A DNA stretch of 64,000 bases from Gluconacetobacter johannae (GTDB lineage Bacteria; Pseudomonadota; Alphaproteobacteria; Acetobacterales; Acetobacteraceae), in the NCBI RefSeq assembly GCF_025994435.1, contig NZ_BAQK01000013.1:45052-109051 (forward strand), written 5' to 3'. The notes beneath the pieces were generated by a model. The model searched no databases and had not been told where the DNA came from. It worked only from the letters and a program-made list of their open reading frames with translations. Positions 37,179 to 46,448 of this stretch are shown here, in pieces. Within the stretch, counting starts at the first letter, position 1; every line of letters starts with the position of its first letter. The translations under genes were made by a program, and so were the position numbers.

Positions 37179-38418
37179 GACGCAGGGCCTCCACGGGGTC
37201 GGTCCGCGCCGCGCGCCAGGACGGGTAGAGCGTGGCCAGAAGCGACAGGACCAGCGCCATCACGATGACCTCGAACACCTGCGACCAGATCAGCTTCGCG
37301 GGCAGGTGCTCAAGGTAATAGATCTCGGGATTGAACAGGTTGGTGCCGGTCAGCGATTGCAGGACCTGGCGGATGCGCTCGATATTCAGGCTGAAGGCGA
37401 TGCCCAGCGCCGTGCCCGCCGCCGTGCCCGTCACGCCCACCGAGGCCCCGCACATCAGGAAGATCCGCATGATCGCCCCCCGGCTGGCGCCGAGGGTACG
37501 CAGCACGGCGATGTCCCCGGTCTTGTCCTTCACCATCATAATCAGCGACGAGATGACGTTGAACGCCGCGACCAGGATAATCAGGGTCAGGATCAGGAAC
37601 AGCACGTTCTGTTCCACCTGCACCGCGCCGAAGAAGGCGTTGTTGCTCTGTGTCCAGTCCAGCACCCGCAGGCGGGCATCCCCCAGCGCGCGCTCGATCT
37701 CCATGCGGATCGGCTGCACATTGGTCGCATCGCGGGTCGTGACCTGGATCTGCGTAACCTGGTCCGGCATCTCGAAATAGATCTGCGCGGCCGGCAGCGG
37801 CAGGAAGACGTAGCTGGCATTGTAATCGTTCATGCCGGCGTCGAAGATCCCCACCACATGATAGGCCCGCACGCGCGGCACGGTGCCGAACGCGGTCGCC
37901 GCCCCGTTCGGCGACACCAGCGTCAGCTTCGAGCCCACCGACAGGCCGGCCCGTTCGGCCAGGGTCACGCCGATGACGATCGCATCGTTGCCCTGGTAGC
38001 CGTCCAGCGACCCGGCGACCAGCGAACCGCTGATTTCATGCAGGTCGCGCAACCCCTGCTGCGTCATGCCCCGGACCAGGCCGCCGGTATTGTACGAACC
38101 GGAATTCAGCAGCACCTGACTCTCGATCAGCGGGGTCGCGGTCACCACGCCGGGGACCTGGCGCACCGTGGCCGCCAGATCGTCGTAATTCTGGATGGTC
38201 CGCGTCAGCCCGAAGACGCTCAGATCGCCGTTCAGCCCCAGGATCCGGCCCATCAGGTCGGCCTTGAAGCCGTTCATCACCGACATGACGATAATCAGCG
38301 TCGCCACCCCCAGCGCGATGCCGATCAGCGAGAAGATGGCGATCACCGAGACGAACCGTTCCCCCTTGCGCGCGCGCAGGTACCGGCCGGCCACCGCCCG
38401 TTCGAACGGACCGAACAT
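37171..38418 (-). CDS. lolC: lipoprotein-releasing ABC transporter permease (LolC/LolE)
   Basis: A 415-residue MacB/FtsX-type permease with one membrane helix near 25-45, a large periplasmic domain and three C-terminal helices. The opening FERAVAGRYLRARKGERFVSVIAIFSLIGI is split over the LolC/E signature. Only one permease gene is present, so the transporter is probably a LolF-type homodimer, as in other alphaproteobacteria. The ATG at 38418 starts 2 bp after the proS stop. Confidence 0.9.
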
Positions 38419-38420
38419 CG

Positions 38421-39737
38421 TCAGGCCGCGGTCACGCGGACAATCGCCTCGTCCACCGTCAGTTCGAACCGCGCGCCGTCCTGCCGGCGCTTCAGTTCCA
38501 CCTTGCCTTCCTTGGCCCCGCGCGGGCCGACGATGATCTGCCACGGATGGCCCATCAGGTCGGCGTCGGCGAATTTCACGCCCGCACGCTCGGCCCGGTC
38601 GTCGTACAGGAAGGCACCCGGCGCCGCCGCGTACAGCGTCTCGCAGATCGCATCGCAGGCGACGTCGCCGGTCTTCAGGTTCAGGATGGCCGCGCGGAAC
38701 GGCGCCACGCTGTCGGGCCAGATGATCCCGTTCTCGTCATGGCTGGCCTCGATGATCGCGGCGACCAGGCGCGACACGCCGATGCCGTACGACCCCATCT
38801 CGGGATAGAGCGGCGCGCCGTCGGGGCCGCTGACGGTGATGTCCATCGATTCGGTGTATTTGCGGCCGAAATGGAAGATGTGGCCGACCTCGATGCCCCT
38901 GCCCTCGCGCCGGCGTTCGGCCGGGACGCTGGTCCAGGCGGATTCGTCATGCTTCTCGTCCGTCGCGGCATAGAACGAGGTCATGCGGGTGAAGAACGCA
39001 TCCAGCGACTCGCGGTCGGCGATGTCCACCGGTTCGGACAGCCAGTCCTGATCCTCGAACGCGCCGTCGAAGAACACGCCGCTTTCGCCCGTGGGCGCCA
39101 GGATCAGGAATTCATGGCTCAGCTCACCGCCGATCGGGCCGGTATCGGCCACCATCGGGATCGCCTTGACGCCCAGACGCTGGAAGGTCCGCAGATAGGC
39201 CAGCATCATCCGCCGGTAGGTATCGACCGCCGAGGCATAATCGACGTCGAAGCTGTAGGCGTCCTTCATGTAGAATTCGCGCCCGCGCATCACCCCGAAA
39301 CGGGGGCGGACCTCATCACGGAACTTCCACTGGATGTGGTACAGCACCTGCGGCAGTTCGCGGTACGATTTGACGACCTGGCCGAACAGGTCGGTAATCA
39401 TCTCCTCGTTGGTCGGTCCGTACAGCAGGTCGCGCTCGTGCCGGTCCTGGATACGCAGCATCTCGGGCCCGTAGGCGTCGTAGCGGCCCGAGCGCTTCCA
39501 CAATTCCGCCGGCTGGATCGTGGGCATCAGCAATTCCTGCGCCCCGATGGCGTCCTGTTCCTCGCGCACGATCCGGGCGATGTTCTGCAACACCCGCCAT
39601 CCGGCCGGCAGCCAGGCATAGATCCCCGCCGACGTCTGGCGCACCAGGCCGGCCCGCAACATCAGGCGGTGGGAGATGATCTGCGCCTCGGCAGGGTTCT
39701 CCTTGAGAGTAGGCAGGAAGCCACGGGACAGACGCAT
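38421..39737 (-). CDS. proS: prolyl-tRNA synthetase (short alphaproteobacterial type)
   Basis: A 438-residue class II synthetase lacking the long editing insertion of the E. coli enzyme, as usual in alphaproteobacteria. Motif 1 region RAGLVRQTSAGIYAWLPAG, motif 2 WKFRDEVRPRFGVMRGREFYMKDAYSF and motif 3 GSYGIGVSRLV (written in parts) are clear. With no INS domain, Ala-tRNAPro editing must come from a separate protein. It is followed closely by lolC/E. Confidence 0.96.
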   Translation of the reverse strand: MRLSRGFLPTLKENPAEAQIISHRLMLRAGLVRQTSAGIYAWLPAGWRVLQNIARIVREEQDAIGAQELLMPTIQPAELWKRSGRYDAYGPEMLRIQDRHERDLLYGPTNEEMITDLFGQVVKSYRELPQVLYHIQWKFRDEVRPRFGVMRGREFYMKDAYSFDVDYASAVDTYRRMMLAYLRTFQRLGVKAIPMVADTGPIGGELSHEFLILAPTGESGVFFDGAFEDQDWLSEPVDIADRESLDAFFTRMTSFYAATDEKHDESAWTSVPAERRREGRGIEVGHIFHFGRKYTESMDITVSGPDGAPLYPEMGSYGIGVSRLVAAIIEASHDENGIIWPDSVAPFRAAILNLKTGDVACDAICETLYAAAPGAFLYDDRAERAGVKFADADLMGHPWQIIVGPRGAKEGKVELKRRQDGARFELTVDEAIVRVTAA

Positions 39738-40048
39738 GCCGTTATCAACCTCGAAAAACCGGCCAGTCGCCGGACGAATCGTAGAGCAGGAAAAGACGAA
39801 TACGACAGAACCCGCAGGATCGCCACGCCGGCATCGCCATGGGGGTCCCGTTATGCACAACGAACTGTGAAGCCCAAACCCCGGCCTGGCACGTTCAACA
39901 AGTCCGTGAAGCAGGTGACAGGCCCGGTCGGGACTCCTACAGTCCCACCCGTCCAATCCGGTTGTCAGGATCTGCCGGGTTTAGGGAAAAAACGTCCGGG
40001 AACGGCAGAAAGGGCAAGCGCCTTTTCTGCCGTAATCCTGTGGGCCCG
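39738..40048. other. rnj-proS intergenic region with a possible second sRNA core
   Basis: About 311 bp with no gene. It holds the rnj 3' hairpin (40003-40032), a 24-nt minus-strand stretch (39974-39997) that matches the suhB/mmgR-like core at 17038-17061 in 20 of 24 positions, and a further imperfect hairpin with GGGACT/AGTCCC arms (about 39930-39950). No T-run follows the last hairpin. Confidence 0.5.
40003..40032 (-). terminator. probable rnj terminator hairpin
   Basis: An inverted repeat with CGGCAGAAA/TTTTCTGCCG arms plus inner GGGC/GCC pairing just after the rnj stop. On the minus strand six Ts follow about ten bases downstream, so it is a loose match to an intrinsic terminator. Confidence 0.5.
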
Positions 40049-41695
40049 TCAGACGCGCAGCAGGTGAACGTCGACCAGCGGGCGCTTCTGCAATTTGCGC
40101 CCCAGCGCACGACGCAGGGCGGTCTTCGCGGCCTCGCGGAACGTGGTGTCGTCCCGGCGCAGTTCATCGGGGATCTCGTCCAGCGCGTCGCCGAATTCCT
40201 CGGTCATGCGGGCGGTTTCCGGGTCCTCGGGGTCCAGCAGGCCGGGCGCGCTGACCTTGGGGTCGCCGATCAGGTAGCCTTCGTCATCCACCGCGAAGCT
40301 GCCGATGACCATGCCGTTGAACAGCATGCGCCTGCGGGCGGCCAGCACGCCGCCGTTCATCGGCAGCAGGCGCCCGCCATCCAGCACCAGGCGGCCGGTC
40401 GGCGCGGTGTCCACGACCTCGACCGCGCCCGGCGACAGGTTCAGGATATCGCCGTCTTCCAGCAGGATCGGCGTCACGCCCTTTTCGCGCGCGATGGCCG
40501 CGTTGGCGGTCAGATGACGCCATTCGCCATGCACCGGCACCGCATAGCGCGGCCGCACCAGGTCGAACAGGCGGCGCACGTCGCCGCCGGTCGCATGGCC
40601 CGACACATGGACCAGATGGTCCCGGTCGGTCAGCACCCGCACGCCGCGCCGGGTCAGGTTGTCCTGCACCTGCATGACCGCCTGCTCGTTCCCCGGGATC
40701 ATCCGGCTGCTGTAGATGACGGTATCGCCCTCGCCCAGCGAGATGTTGGGATGGGTATCACTGGCGATGCGCGACAGGGCGGAACGGGGTTCGCCCTGGC
40801 TGCCGGTGATAATCAGCACGATCGAATCATCCGCCACCGAATTGACCTCCTGTTCGGACAGGAAGGGCGGCACGTCGGACAGATAGCCGCATTCGCGCGC
40901 CGCCAGGTCGAGGTTACGCAGCGACCGGCCGACGATGGCGACCGACCGCCCCGCCGCCTGGGCGGCCTTGGCGATCGTCTCCACCCGCGCCACGTTGCTG
41001 GCGAAGCAGGTCACGGCGATCCGTCCCGTCAGCGACCCGATCAGGTCGGTCATGCCGCGGCGCACATCGGCCTCGGACGCCGACGGGCCTTCGGTCATCA
41101 CGTTGGTGCTGTCGCACACCATGGCCAGGACGCCCTCATCCCCCAGCGCCTCGAACGCGGCGGTGTCGGTCGGCGGGCCGACCATCGGGGTGGGGTCCAG
41201 CTTCCAGTCGCCGGTGTGGACAATGACGCCGTGCGGCGTCCGCAGAACCAGCGCCTGGGCCTCGGGCACCGAATGGGTGACGGGGATGAAACCGATATCG
41301 AACGGCCCGACGTCGAAGCGCGCCCCCGGCGCGATCACATGGATCTTCACCTGCTGCTGCAGATGCGCCTCGCTCAGCTTGCGCCGCAGAACGGCGGCGG
41401 CGAAGGGCGTCGCATAGATCGGGCAGCCCAGGCGGGGCCACAGATGGGCCACCGCCCCCAGATGGTCCTCATGCGCGTGGGTGATGACCAGCCCCGCGAG
41501 GTCCTTCTTGCGCTCGACGATAAAGACCGGGTCGGGCATCAGGATCTCGGCCTCGGGCGTGTCGTTGCCGCTGAAACCGATACCGCAATCCACCGCCAGC
41601 CACGTGGACCCCAGCCTGTAGAGGTTGAGATTCATGCCGATCTCGCCCGTTCCGCCCAAAGGCAGAAAGGCCAGACCATCACTCACATCGTTCAT
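40049..41695 (-). CDS. rnj: ribonuclease J
   Basis: A 548-residue metallo-beta-lactamase RNase. The HxHxDH zinc motif is THAHEDH near 73-79, and the beta-CASP domain motifs (SSRMIPGNE, HVSGHA) follow. The RNase J fold acts as a 5'-3' exonuclease and endonuclease in mRNA decay and rRNA maturation. The ATG at 41695 is preceded by AGAAGGA at a good distance, better than the longer frame. It follows birA in the chain nuoN-birA-rnj. Confidence 0.94.
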   Translation of the reverse strand: MNDVSDGLAFLPLGGTGEIGMNLNLYRLGSTWLAVDCGIGFSGNDTPEAEILMPDPVFIVERKKDLAGLVITHAHEDHLGAVAHLWPRLGCPIYATPFAAAVLRRKLSEAHLQQQVKIHVIAPGARFDVGPFDIGFIPVTHSVPEAQALVLRTPHGVIVHTGDWKLDPTPMVGPPTDTAAFEALGDEGVLAMVCDSTNVMTEGPSASEADVRRGMTDLIGSLTGRIAVTCFASNVARVETIAKAAQAAGRSVAIVGRSLRNLDLAARECGYLSDVPPFLSEQEVNSVADDSIVLIITGSQGEPRSALSRIASDTHPNISLGEGDTVIYSSRMIPGNEQAVMQVQDNLTRRGVRVLTDRDHLVHVSGHATGGDVRRLFDLVRPRYAVPVHGEWRHLTANAAIAREKGVTPILLEDGDILNLSPGAVEVVDTAPTGRLVLDGGRLLPMNGGVLAARRRMLFNGMVIGSFAVDDEGYLIGDPKVSAPGLLDPEDPETARMTEEFGDALDEIPDELRRDDTTFREAAKTALRRALGRKLQKRPLVDVHLLRV

Positions 41696-41957
41696 AACCA
41701 ATCCTTCTGTACCTTGAATCCTGCCAGTACCATGGCCGTTGCCGGTGTCCTGGCGTTGCCTGTCTTCACTCATCGCGGGCATGGAGTACGCCCGCCACAA
41801 TCCACACCCCTTCGGGGGTCAATCACCTCGGTATCGGCCTGCATGGGCGCATTCGAAGCGCATCGGAGCCGGAGAACCATCGCCGGAACCCGGTTCGGGT
41901 TCGTCCTGGCCATCCTCTCGACGAGCACCCCGATCCACCGCCGGACCGTACCTGCCG

Positions 41958-42734
41958 TTATGTCGCCGCCGCGATTCCGCCGCCGGCCGGAGGCGCCGTC
42001 GCCCCCCGGTCCAGCAGCAGGATCTCGCCGGCTGAAATCCGTCTCGTCCCGTCGGCACACCGCAGCAGGAGCAGTCCCTGCGCGTCGAGACCTTCGAACG
42101 AACCTTCTACCTGCCCGCTTTCCCCGCGCACCACAAGCCTTGTCCCCAAGGGGTGGGCGCGGTCCAGCCACGCCTGCCGGATCGGGGCGAAGCCCGCGCC
42201 CGCACAGATCGCCATCCAGCGGTCCAGCCCGTCGCAGATCCCCTGCGCCACGACGTCGGGCGCGGGCGGCGGACCATGCTCCGCGACACAGGCCAGATCG
42301 CGGCCGGGAATGGGGGGAGCCACGCGCAGATTGGCGCCGAACCCGATGACCACCCACCGCCCACCGGGATCTCCCCCGGATTCGATCAGGATGCCGGCGG
42401 CCTTACGCCCGTCCAGCAGCACATCGTTCGGCCATTTCAGTCGCATGCAGTCCGGGTCGGGGATCCACGGCGCCAGTGCGTCGTAAAACGCCAGGCTGGC
42501 GATAAAGGGCCACAGACCCGCTGGCCAGGCCCCTTCCCCCTCGGGCCGCAGCAGCACGGAAAAGGCCAGGTTGCCCCCGGGGTCCTGCCAGTCCCGCCCC
42601 CGGCTGCCCCGGCCGCGAAGCTGCCGCCGGGCCAGGACGGCCAGGCCGGCGGCCTCGCCCGCCTGGGCGCGCTCCAGGCATAAGTCGGAGGTCGATCCCA
42701 GTTCGTCGTGGATGTCCAGCCGCCAGGGCGTCAC
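41958..42734 (-). CDS. birA: biotin-[acetyl-CoA-carboxylase] ligase, no DNA-binding domain
   Basis: A 258-residue biotin protein ligase: GRGSRGRDW at 41-49 binds biotinyl-AMP, and KWPNDV near 98 and the Gly-rich GILIE segment complete the active site. It biotinylates acetyl-CoA carboxylase and other carboxylases. The N-terminal winged helix of E. coli BirA is absent, so it should not be a repressor. It starts with GTG overlapping the nuoN stop by four bases (GTGA), indicating translational coupling. Confidence 0.92.
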   Translation of the reverse strand: MTPWRLDIHDELGSTSDLCLERAQAGEAAGLAVLARRQLRGRGSRGRDWQDPGGNLAFSVLLRPEGEGAWPAGLWPFIASLAFYDALAPWIPDPDCMRLKWPNDVLLDGRKAAGILIESGGDPGGRWVVIGFGANLRVAPPIPGRDLACVAEHGPPPAPDVVAQGICDGLDRWMAICAGAGFAPIRQAWLDRAHPLGTRLVVRGESGQVEGSFEGLDAQGLLLLRCADGTRRISAGEILLLDRGATAPPAGGGIAAAT

Positions 42735-44152
42735 CTGAACAAGGCCGCCGCCGCCGCCTGCGCCGCCGTCGAGACCGGGCCCAGCACCAGCAGGAAGCCG
42801 ACTGTCGCGACCCCCATGCCCAGCGACACGAACGACAGCGACAGCGGCCGCCGGTCGAAGGCCGGCGCGGCCTCGTCGAAGAACATCACCTTCACGATAC
42901 GCACGTAATAGAACGCCCCGATCACGCTGCTGACGACGCCGATCGCCGCCAGGGCATACAGATGGGCATTGACCGCCGCGTAGAACACCATCAGCTTGCC
43001 GAAAAATCCGGCCAGCGGCGGGGCGCCCGCCATGCTGAACATGAAGATCGCCATCGCCATCGCCAGCCCCGGATCGGTCCTGCCCAGGCCCGACAGGTCG
43101 GCGATGGCGGTGACGCCACGCCCCTTGCGGCGCATGGCGATAATCACCGCGAACGCCCCCACGTTCATCAGCAGGTAGGTCGTCAGATAGACCAGCGTGC
43201 CACGCATGCCCTCGGCCGTACCGGCGCTCAGCCCCATCAGCGCGTAGCCCATGTGGCCGATCGACGAATAGGCCATCAGCCGCTTGATGTCGGTCTGCGG
43301 GATCGCCGCCAGCGACCCGAACAGCATGGAGACGATGGAAATCCCCTCGACCAGGATCTGCCATTGCGGCGAGACATGCCCGAACGGCCCGGCCATCACC
43401 CGCAGCAGCAGGGCGAACGCCGCGATCTTGGGCGCGCCGGCCATGAAGGCCGTCACCGAACTCGGCGCCCCCTGGTAGACGTCGGGCGTCCACATATGGA
43501 ACGGCACCGCCGACAGCTTGAAGGCCAGCCCCGCCAGCATGAAGACGATCCCGAACATCAGGCCCATCGGCACGGCCGAGGTCGTGCTCATCGCCGTCTG
43601 GATGCCACCATATTCAAGCGTCCCCGCGAAGCCGTAGACCAGCGCGATGCCGTACAGCAGCAGGCCCGACGCCAGCGACCCCAGGACGAAATACTTCAGT
43701 CCGGCCTCGGCCCCCGCCACCTCGTCCCGCGCGAAGGCGCACAGGATGTAGATGGCCAGCGAGGACAGTTCCAGGCCGATGAACAGGGTCATCAGATTCT
43801 CGGACGACGCCATCATCATGGTGCCCAGCGTCGAGAACAGCAGCAGAACGGGAAATTCGAACCGTTCGACCTTCATCTCGCGGGCATAGCCGACCGTCAG
43901 CATGGTCGCCAGCCCCCCGCCCGCCAGGCTGAGGATCTTCATGAAGCGCGAGAAATCGTCATTGACGAAGATATGGTTGTACCCGACCCCGTCCCTGGAC
44001 GTCAGGACCAGGAAACCGGTCACCAGGAACGCGCCGATCGTCAGCATGGAGCAGGAGAAGAAGGATTGCTCCTTCTGCACCACGCCGTAGACCAGGATGG
44101 CAAGGCCGCAGACCGTCAGCACGATTTCCGGCAGGGCAAGTGTCCAGTTCAT
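42731..44152 (-). CDS. nuoN: NADH-quinone oxidoreductase subunit N
   Basis: A 473-residue antiporter-like membrane subunit of complex I with about 14 helices. The conserved Glu in FIGLELSSLAIYIL and the Lys-containing LKYFVLGS helix of the proton channel are present, and the N-terminus (LALPEIVLTV) is intact. It is separated from nuoL by 24 bp with no nuoM between. birA overlaps its end. Confidence 0.96.
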   Translation of the reverse strand: MNWTLALPEIVLTVCGLAILVYGVVQKEQSFFSCSMLTIGAFLVTGFLVLTSRDGVGYNHIFVNDDFSRFMKILSLAGGGLATMLTVGYAREMKVERFEFPVLLLFSTLGTMMMASSENLMTLFIGLELSSLAIYILCAFARDEVAGAEAGLKYFVLGSLASGLLLYGIALVYGFAGTLEYGGIQTAMSTTSAVPMGLMFGIVFMLAGLAFKLSAVPFHMWTPDVYQGAPSSVTAFMAGAPKIAAFALLLRVMAGPFGHVSPQWQILVEGISIVSMLFGSLAAIPQTDIKRLMAYSSIGHMGYALMGLSAGTAEGMRGTLVYLTTYLLMNVGAFAVIIAMRRKGRGVTAIADLSGLGRTDPGLAMAMAIFMFSMAGAPPLAGFFGKLMVFYAAVNAHLYALAAIGVVSSVIGAFYYVRIVKVMFFDEAAPAFDRRPLSLSFVSLGMGVATVGFLLVLGPVSTAAQAAAAALFR

Positions 44153-44176
44153 CGATTCACACCCGTTTCCCGGAGA

Positions 44177-46117
44177 TCAGTGGAAGATCAGCATGGTGGT
44201 GACGAGCACCACCAGGCCGATCAGCATCGTGAAGGCATAGACCGCGATCGACCCGGTCTGGGTCCGCACCGCCTGGCCGGCGGTACCCACCGTCATGCGG
44301 GCCAGTCCCTGCGGGATGCCTTCGATCACGCCCTCGTCCGCGCCCTTCCACAACAGGCGCGCCAGCGCGCGGTAGGGACGGACGAAGATCAGGTCATAGA
44401 GTTCGTCGAAATACCATTTGTTCAGCAGGAACAGGTACAGCGGCCGCAGGCTGGCCGCCAGCGTCGCTGGAATGGCGGGGCTGGCGATGTAGCACACGTA
44501 GGCGACCAGGATGCCGGCCACCCCCGCGAACGTCGGCATCAGCGCGATCAGTTCGGGCGTCTGCTCCAGCGTCTCGACGATCGTGTTGCCCGGGGCGTTG
44601 ACGATGGCGCCGTTCCAGAAGGCCGCCTGGCCGGAGCCGACATAGTACGGCGCAAGAAGGATGCCGCCCAGCACCGCGCCGATGCCCAGCAGCACCAGCG
44701 GCAGCGTCATCGAGACCGGGCTTTCATGCGCGCCTTCATACAGATGCGGGTCGCGCGGCGTGCCGTGGAAGACCAGGAACAGCAGGCGCCAGCTATACAG
44801 CGCCGTCAGGAAGGCGGTCACGCAGCCCAGCGTCCAGGCGTAGAACCCCAGGCCGCTGTGCGCCATCCAGGCCGCTTCCAGGATCGCATCCTTCGACCAG
44901 TAGCCCGCGAAGGGAAAGATGCCCGCCAGCGCCAGGCTGCCCGCCCACATCGCGCCATAGGTCAGCGGGATCTTCTTCCACAGGCCGCCCATGCGGAACA
45001 TGTCCTGTTCGTCGTGGACGGCGTGGATGACCGAACCCGCGCCCAGGAACAGCAGCGCCTTGAAGAACGCATGCGTCGTCAGGTGGAACATGGAGGCCTG
45101 GTACGCCCCCACCCCGGCCGCGACGAACATGTAGCCAAGCTGCGAACAGGTGGAATAGGCGATCGTCCGCTTGATGTCCGGCTGCACCAGCCCGACCGTC
45201 GCGGCGAAGAAACAGGTCGTCGCCCCGATGAACAGGATGAAGGCCTTGGTCGCGGGCGCGAATTCGATCAGCGGCGACATGCGCGCCATCAGGAACACGC
45301 CGGCGGTCACCATGGTCGCCGCATGGATCAGGGCGGACACCGGCGTGGGCCCTTCCATCGCATCCGGCAGCCAGGTGTGCAGGAACAGCTGCGCCGACTT
45401 GCCCATCGCACCGATGAACAGCAGCATGCAGATGATCTCGTAGACCCGGTGGGTGCCGAACAGCATGTAGGTGTCGTCCCCATGCGCGGGAACCAGGGCA
45501 AAGATGTTGTCGTAGGTGACCGAGCCGAATTCGACGAACAGCAGGGCGATCCCCACCATGAAGAAAAGGTCGGCGACGCGGTTGACCACGAAGGCCTTGA
45601 TCGCCGCATTGACCGCGCTGGGCCGGTCGTACCAGTAGCCGATCAGCAGGTAGCTGGCCAGGCCGACCCCTTCCCACCCGAAGAACAGCTGCACCAGGTC
45701 GTTGGACGTGACCAGCATCAGCATCGCGAAGGTAAAGAGCGAAAGGTACGAGAAGAACCGGTAGGTCGGCGTCGTCTCATGCCCCATGTAGCCGGTGCTG
45801 TAGAGATGCACGAGCGCCGACACGCCGGTCACCATCGCCACCATCGACAGCGACAGCGTGTCCAGGCGTAGCGTCCAGGCGGCATGGAAGCTGCCCGCGC
45901 GGATCCAGTCGGCCAACAGCACGACCACCGGTGTCGCCCCGGACTGCAACGCCAGCCCCAGCGCGCCGATCCCGCACAGGGCAGCCACGATCATCAGGCC
46001 CGTCGTCAGGATCTGGGCCAACCCGTCACCGATCAGCCGACCGAACAGCCCCGCCACGACCGAGGCGAACAGGGGGCCGAGAACCGCGATCTCGAAAAGG
46101 TAGGATGCCGTTTCCAT
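44177..46117 (-). CDS. nuoL: NADH-quinone oxidoreductase subunit L
   Basis: A 646-residue antiporter-like subunit with about 16 helices and the long C-terminal lateral-helix extension. FFGWEGVGLASYLLIG has the channel Glu, and LFLHTWLPDAMEGPTPVSALIHAATMV (in parts) and the Lys-containing AAIKAFVVNR helix are typical. It distinguishes from NuoM by length and the lateral helix (LLNKWYFDELYD onward). In a complete complex the lateral helix packs across NuoM and NuoN. Confidence 0.97.
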   Translation of the reverse strand: METASYLFEIAVLGPLFASVVAGLFGRLIGDGLAQILTTGLMIVAALCGIGALGLALQSGATPVVVLLADWIRAGSFHAAWTLRLDTLSLSMVAMVTGVSALVHLYSTGYMGHETTPTYRFFSYLSLFTFAMLMLVTSNDLVQLFFGWEGVGLASYLLIGYWYDRPSAVNAAIKAFVVNRVADLFFMVGIALLFVEFGSVTYDNIFALVPAHGDDTYMLFGTHRVYEIICMLLFIGAMGKSAQLFLHTWLPDAMEGPTPVSALIHAATMVTAGVFLMARMSPLIEFAPATKAFILFIGATTCFFAATVGLVQPDIKRTIAYSTCSQLGYMFVAAGVGAYQASMFHLTTHAFFKALLFLGAGSVIHAVHDEQDMFRMGGLWKKIPLTYGAMWAGSLALAGIFPFAGYWSKDAILEAAWMAHSGLGFYAWTLGCVTAFLTALYSWRLLFLVFHGTPRDPHLYEGAHESPVSMTLPLVLLGIGAVLGGILLAPYYVGSGQAAFWNGAIVNAPGNTIVETLEQTPELIALMPTFAGVAGILVAYVCYIASPAIPATLAASLRPLYLFLLNKWYFDELYDLIFVRPYRALARLLWKGADEGVIEGIPQGLARMTVGTAGQAVRTQTGSIAVYAFTMLIGLVVLVTTMLIFH

Positions 46118-46124
46118 GATCCGC

Positions 46125-46448
46125 TCAACCCTTCATCATCGTAATGTCTTCGACCTCGATCGACCCGCGATTGCGGAAATAGACGGTCACGATCGCAAGC
46201 CCGATCGCGGATTCGGCGGCCGCGATGGTCAGGACGAACAAGGTGAAGACCTGCCCCGACAGATCGCCGAGCGCCGACGAGAACGCGACGAAGTTCAGAT
46301 TGGCCGACAGCAGGATCAGCTCGATCGACATCAGGATGATGATGACGTTCTTGCGGTTCAGGAAAATCCCGAAGACGCCCAGCACCAGCAGGATGGCGCT
46401 GACCGTCAGGTACGGGCCGATGCCGATGCTTCCCAGTCCGCCGGTCAT
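46125..46448 (-). CDS. nuoK: NADH-quinone oxidoreductase subunit K
   Basis: A 107-residue, three-helix subunit. The two conserved channel glutamates are in SIELILLSANLNFVAF and AAAESAIGLAIV. Length is typical (100-110). Overlaps the nuoJ stop by four bases and is followed 7 bp later by nuoL. Confidence 0.97.
   Translation of the reverse strand: MTGGLGSIGIGPYLTVSAILLVLGVFGIFLNRKNVIIILMSIELILLSANLNFVAFSSALGDLSGQVFTLFVLTIAAAESAIGLAIVTVYFRNRGSIEVEDITMMKG

Noticed and set aside
44157..44351. Possible nuoM remnant
   Set aside because: The 64-codon frame is a shifted reading of the nuoL 3' end; only its last few codons lie in the gap, too little to call a pseudogene.
42962..45871. 969-codon plus-strand frame
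   Set aside because: Antisense to nuoN and nuoL; low-complexity His/Gln/Arg composition with no domain.
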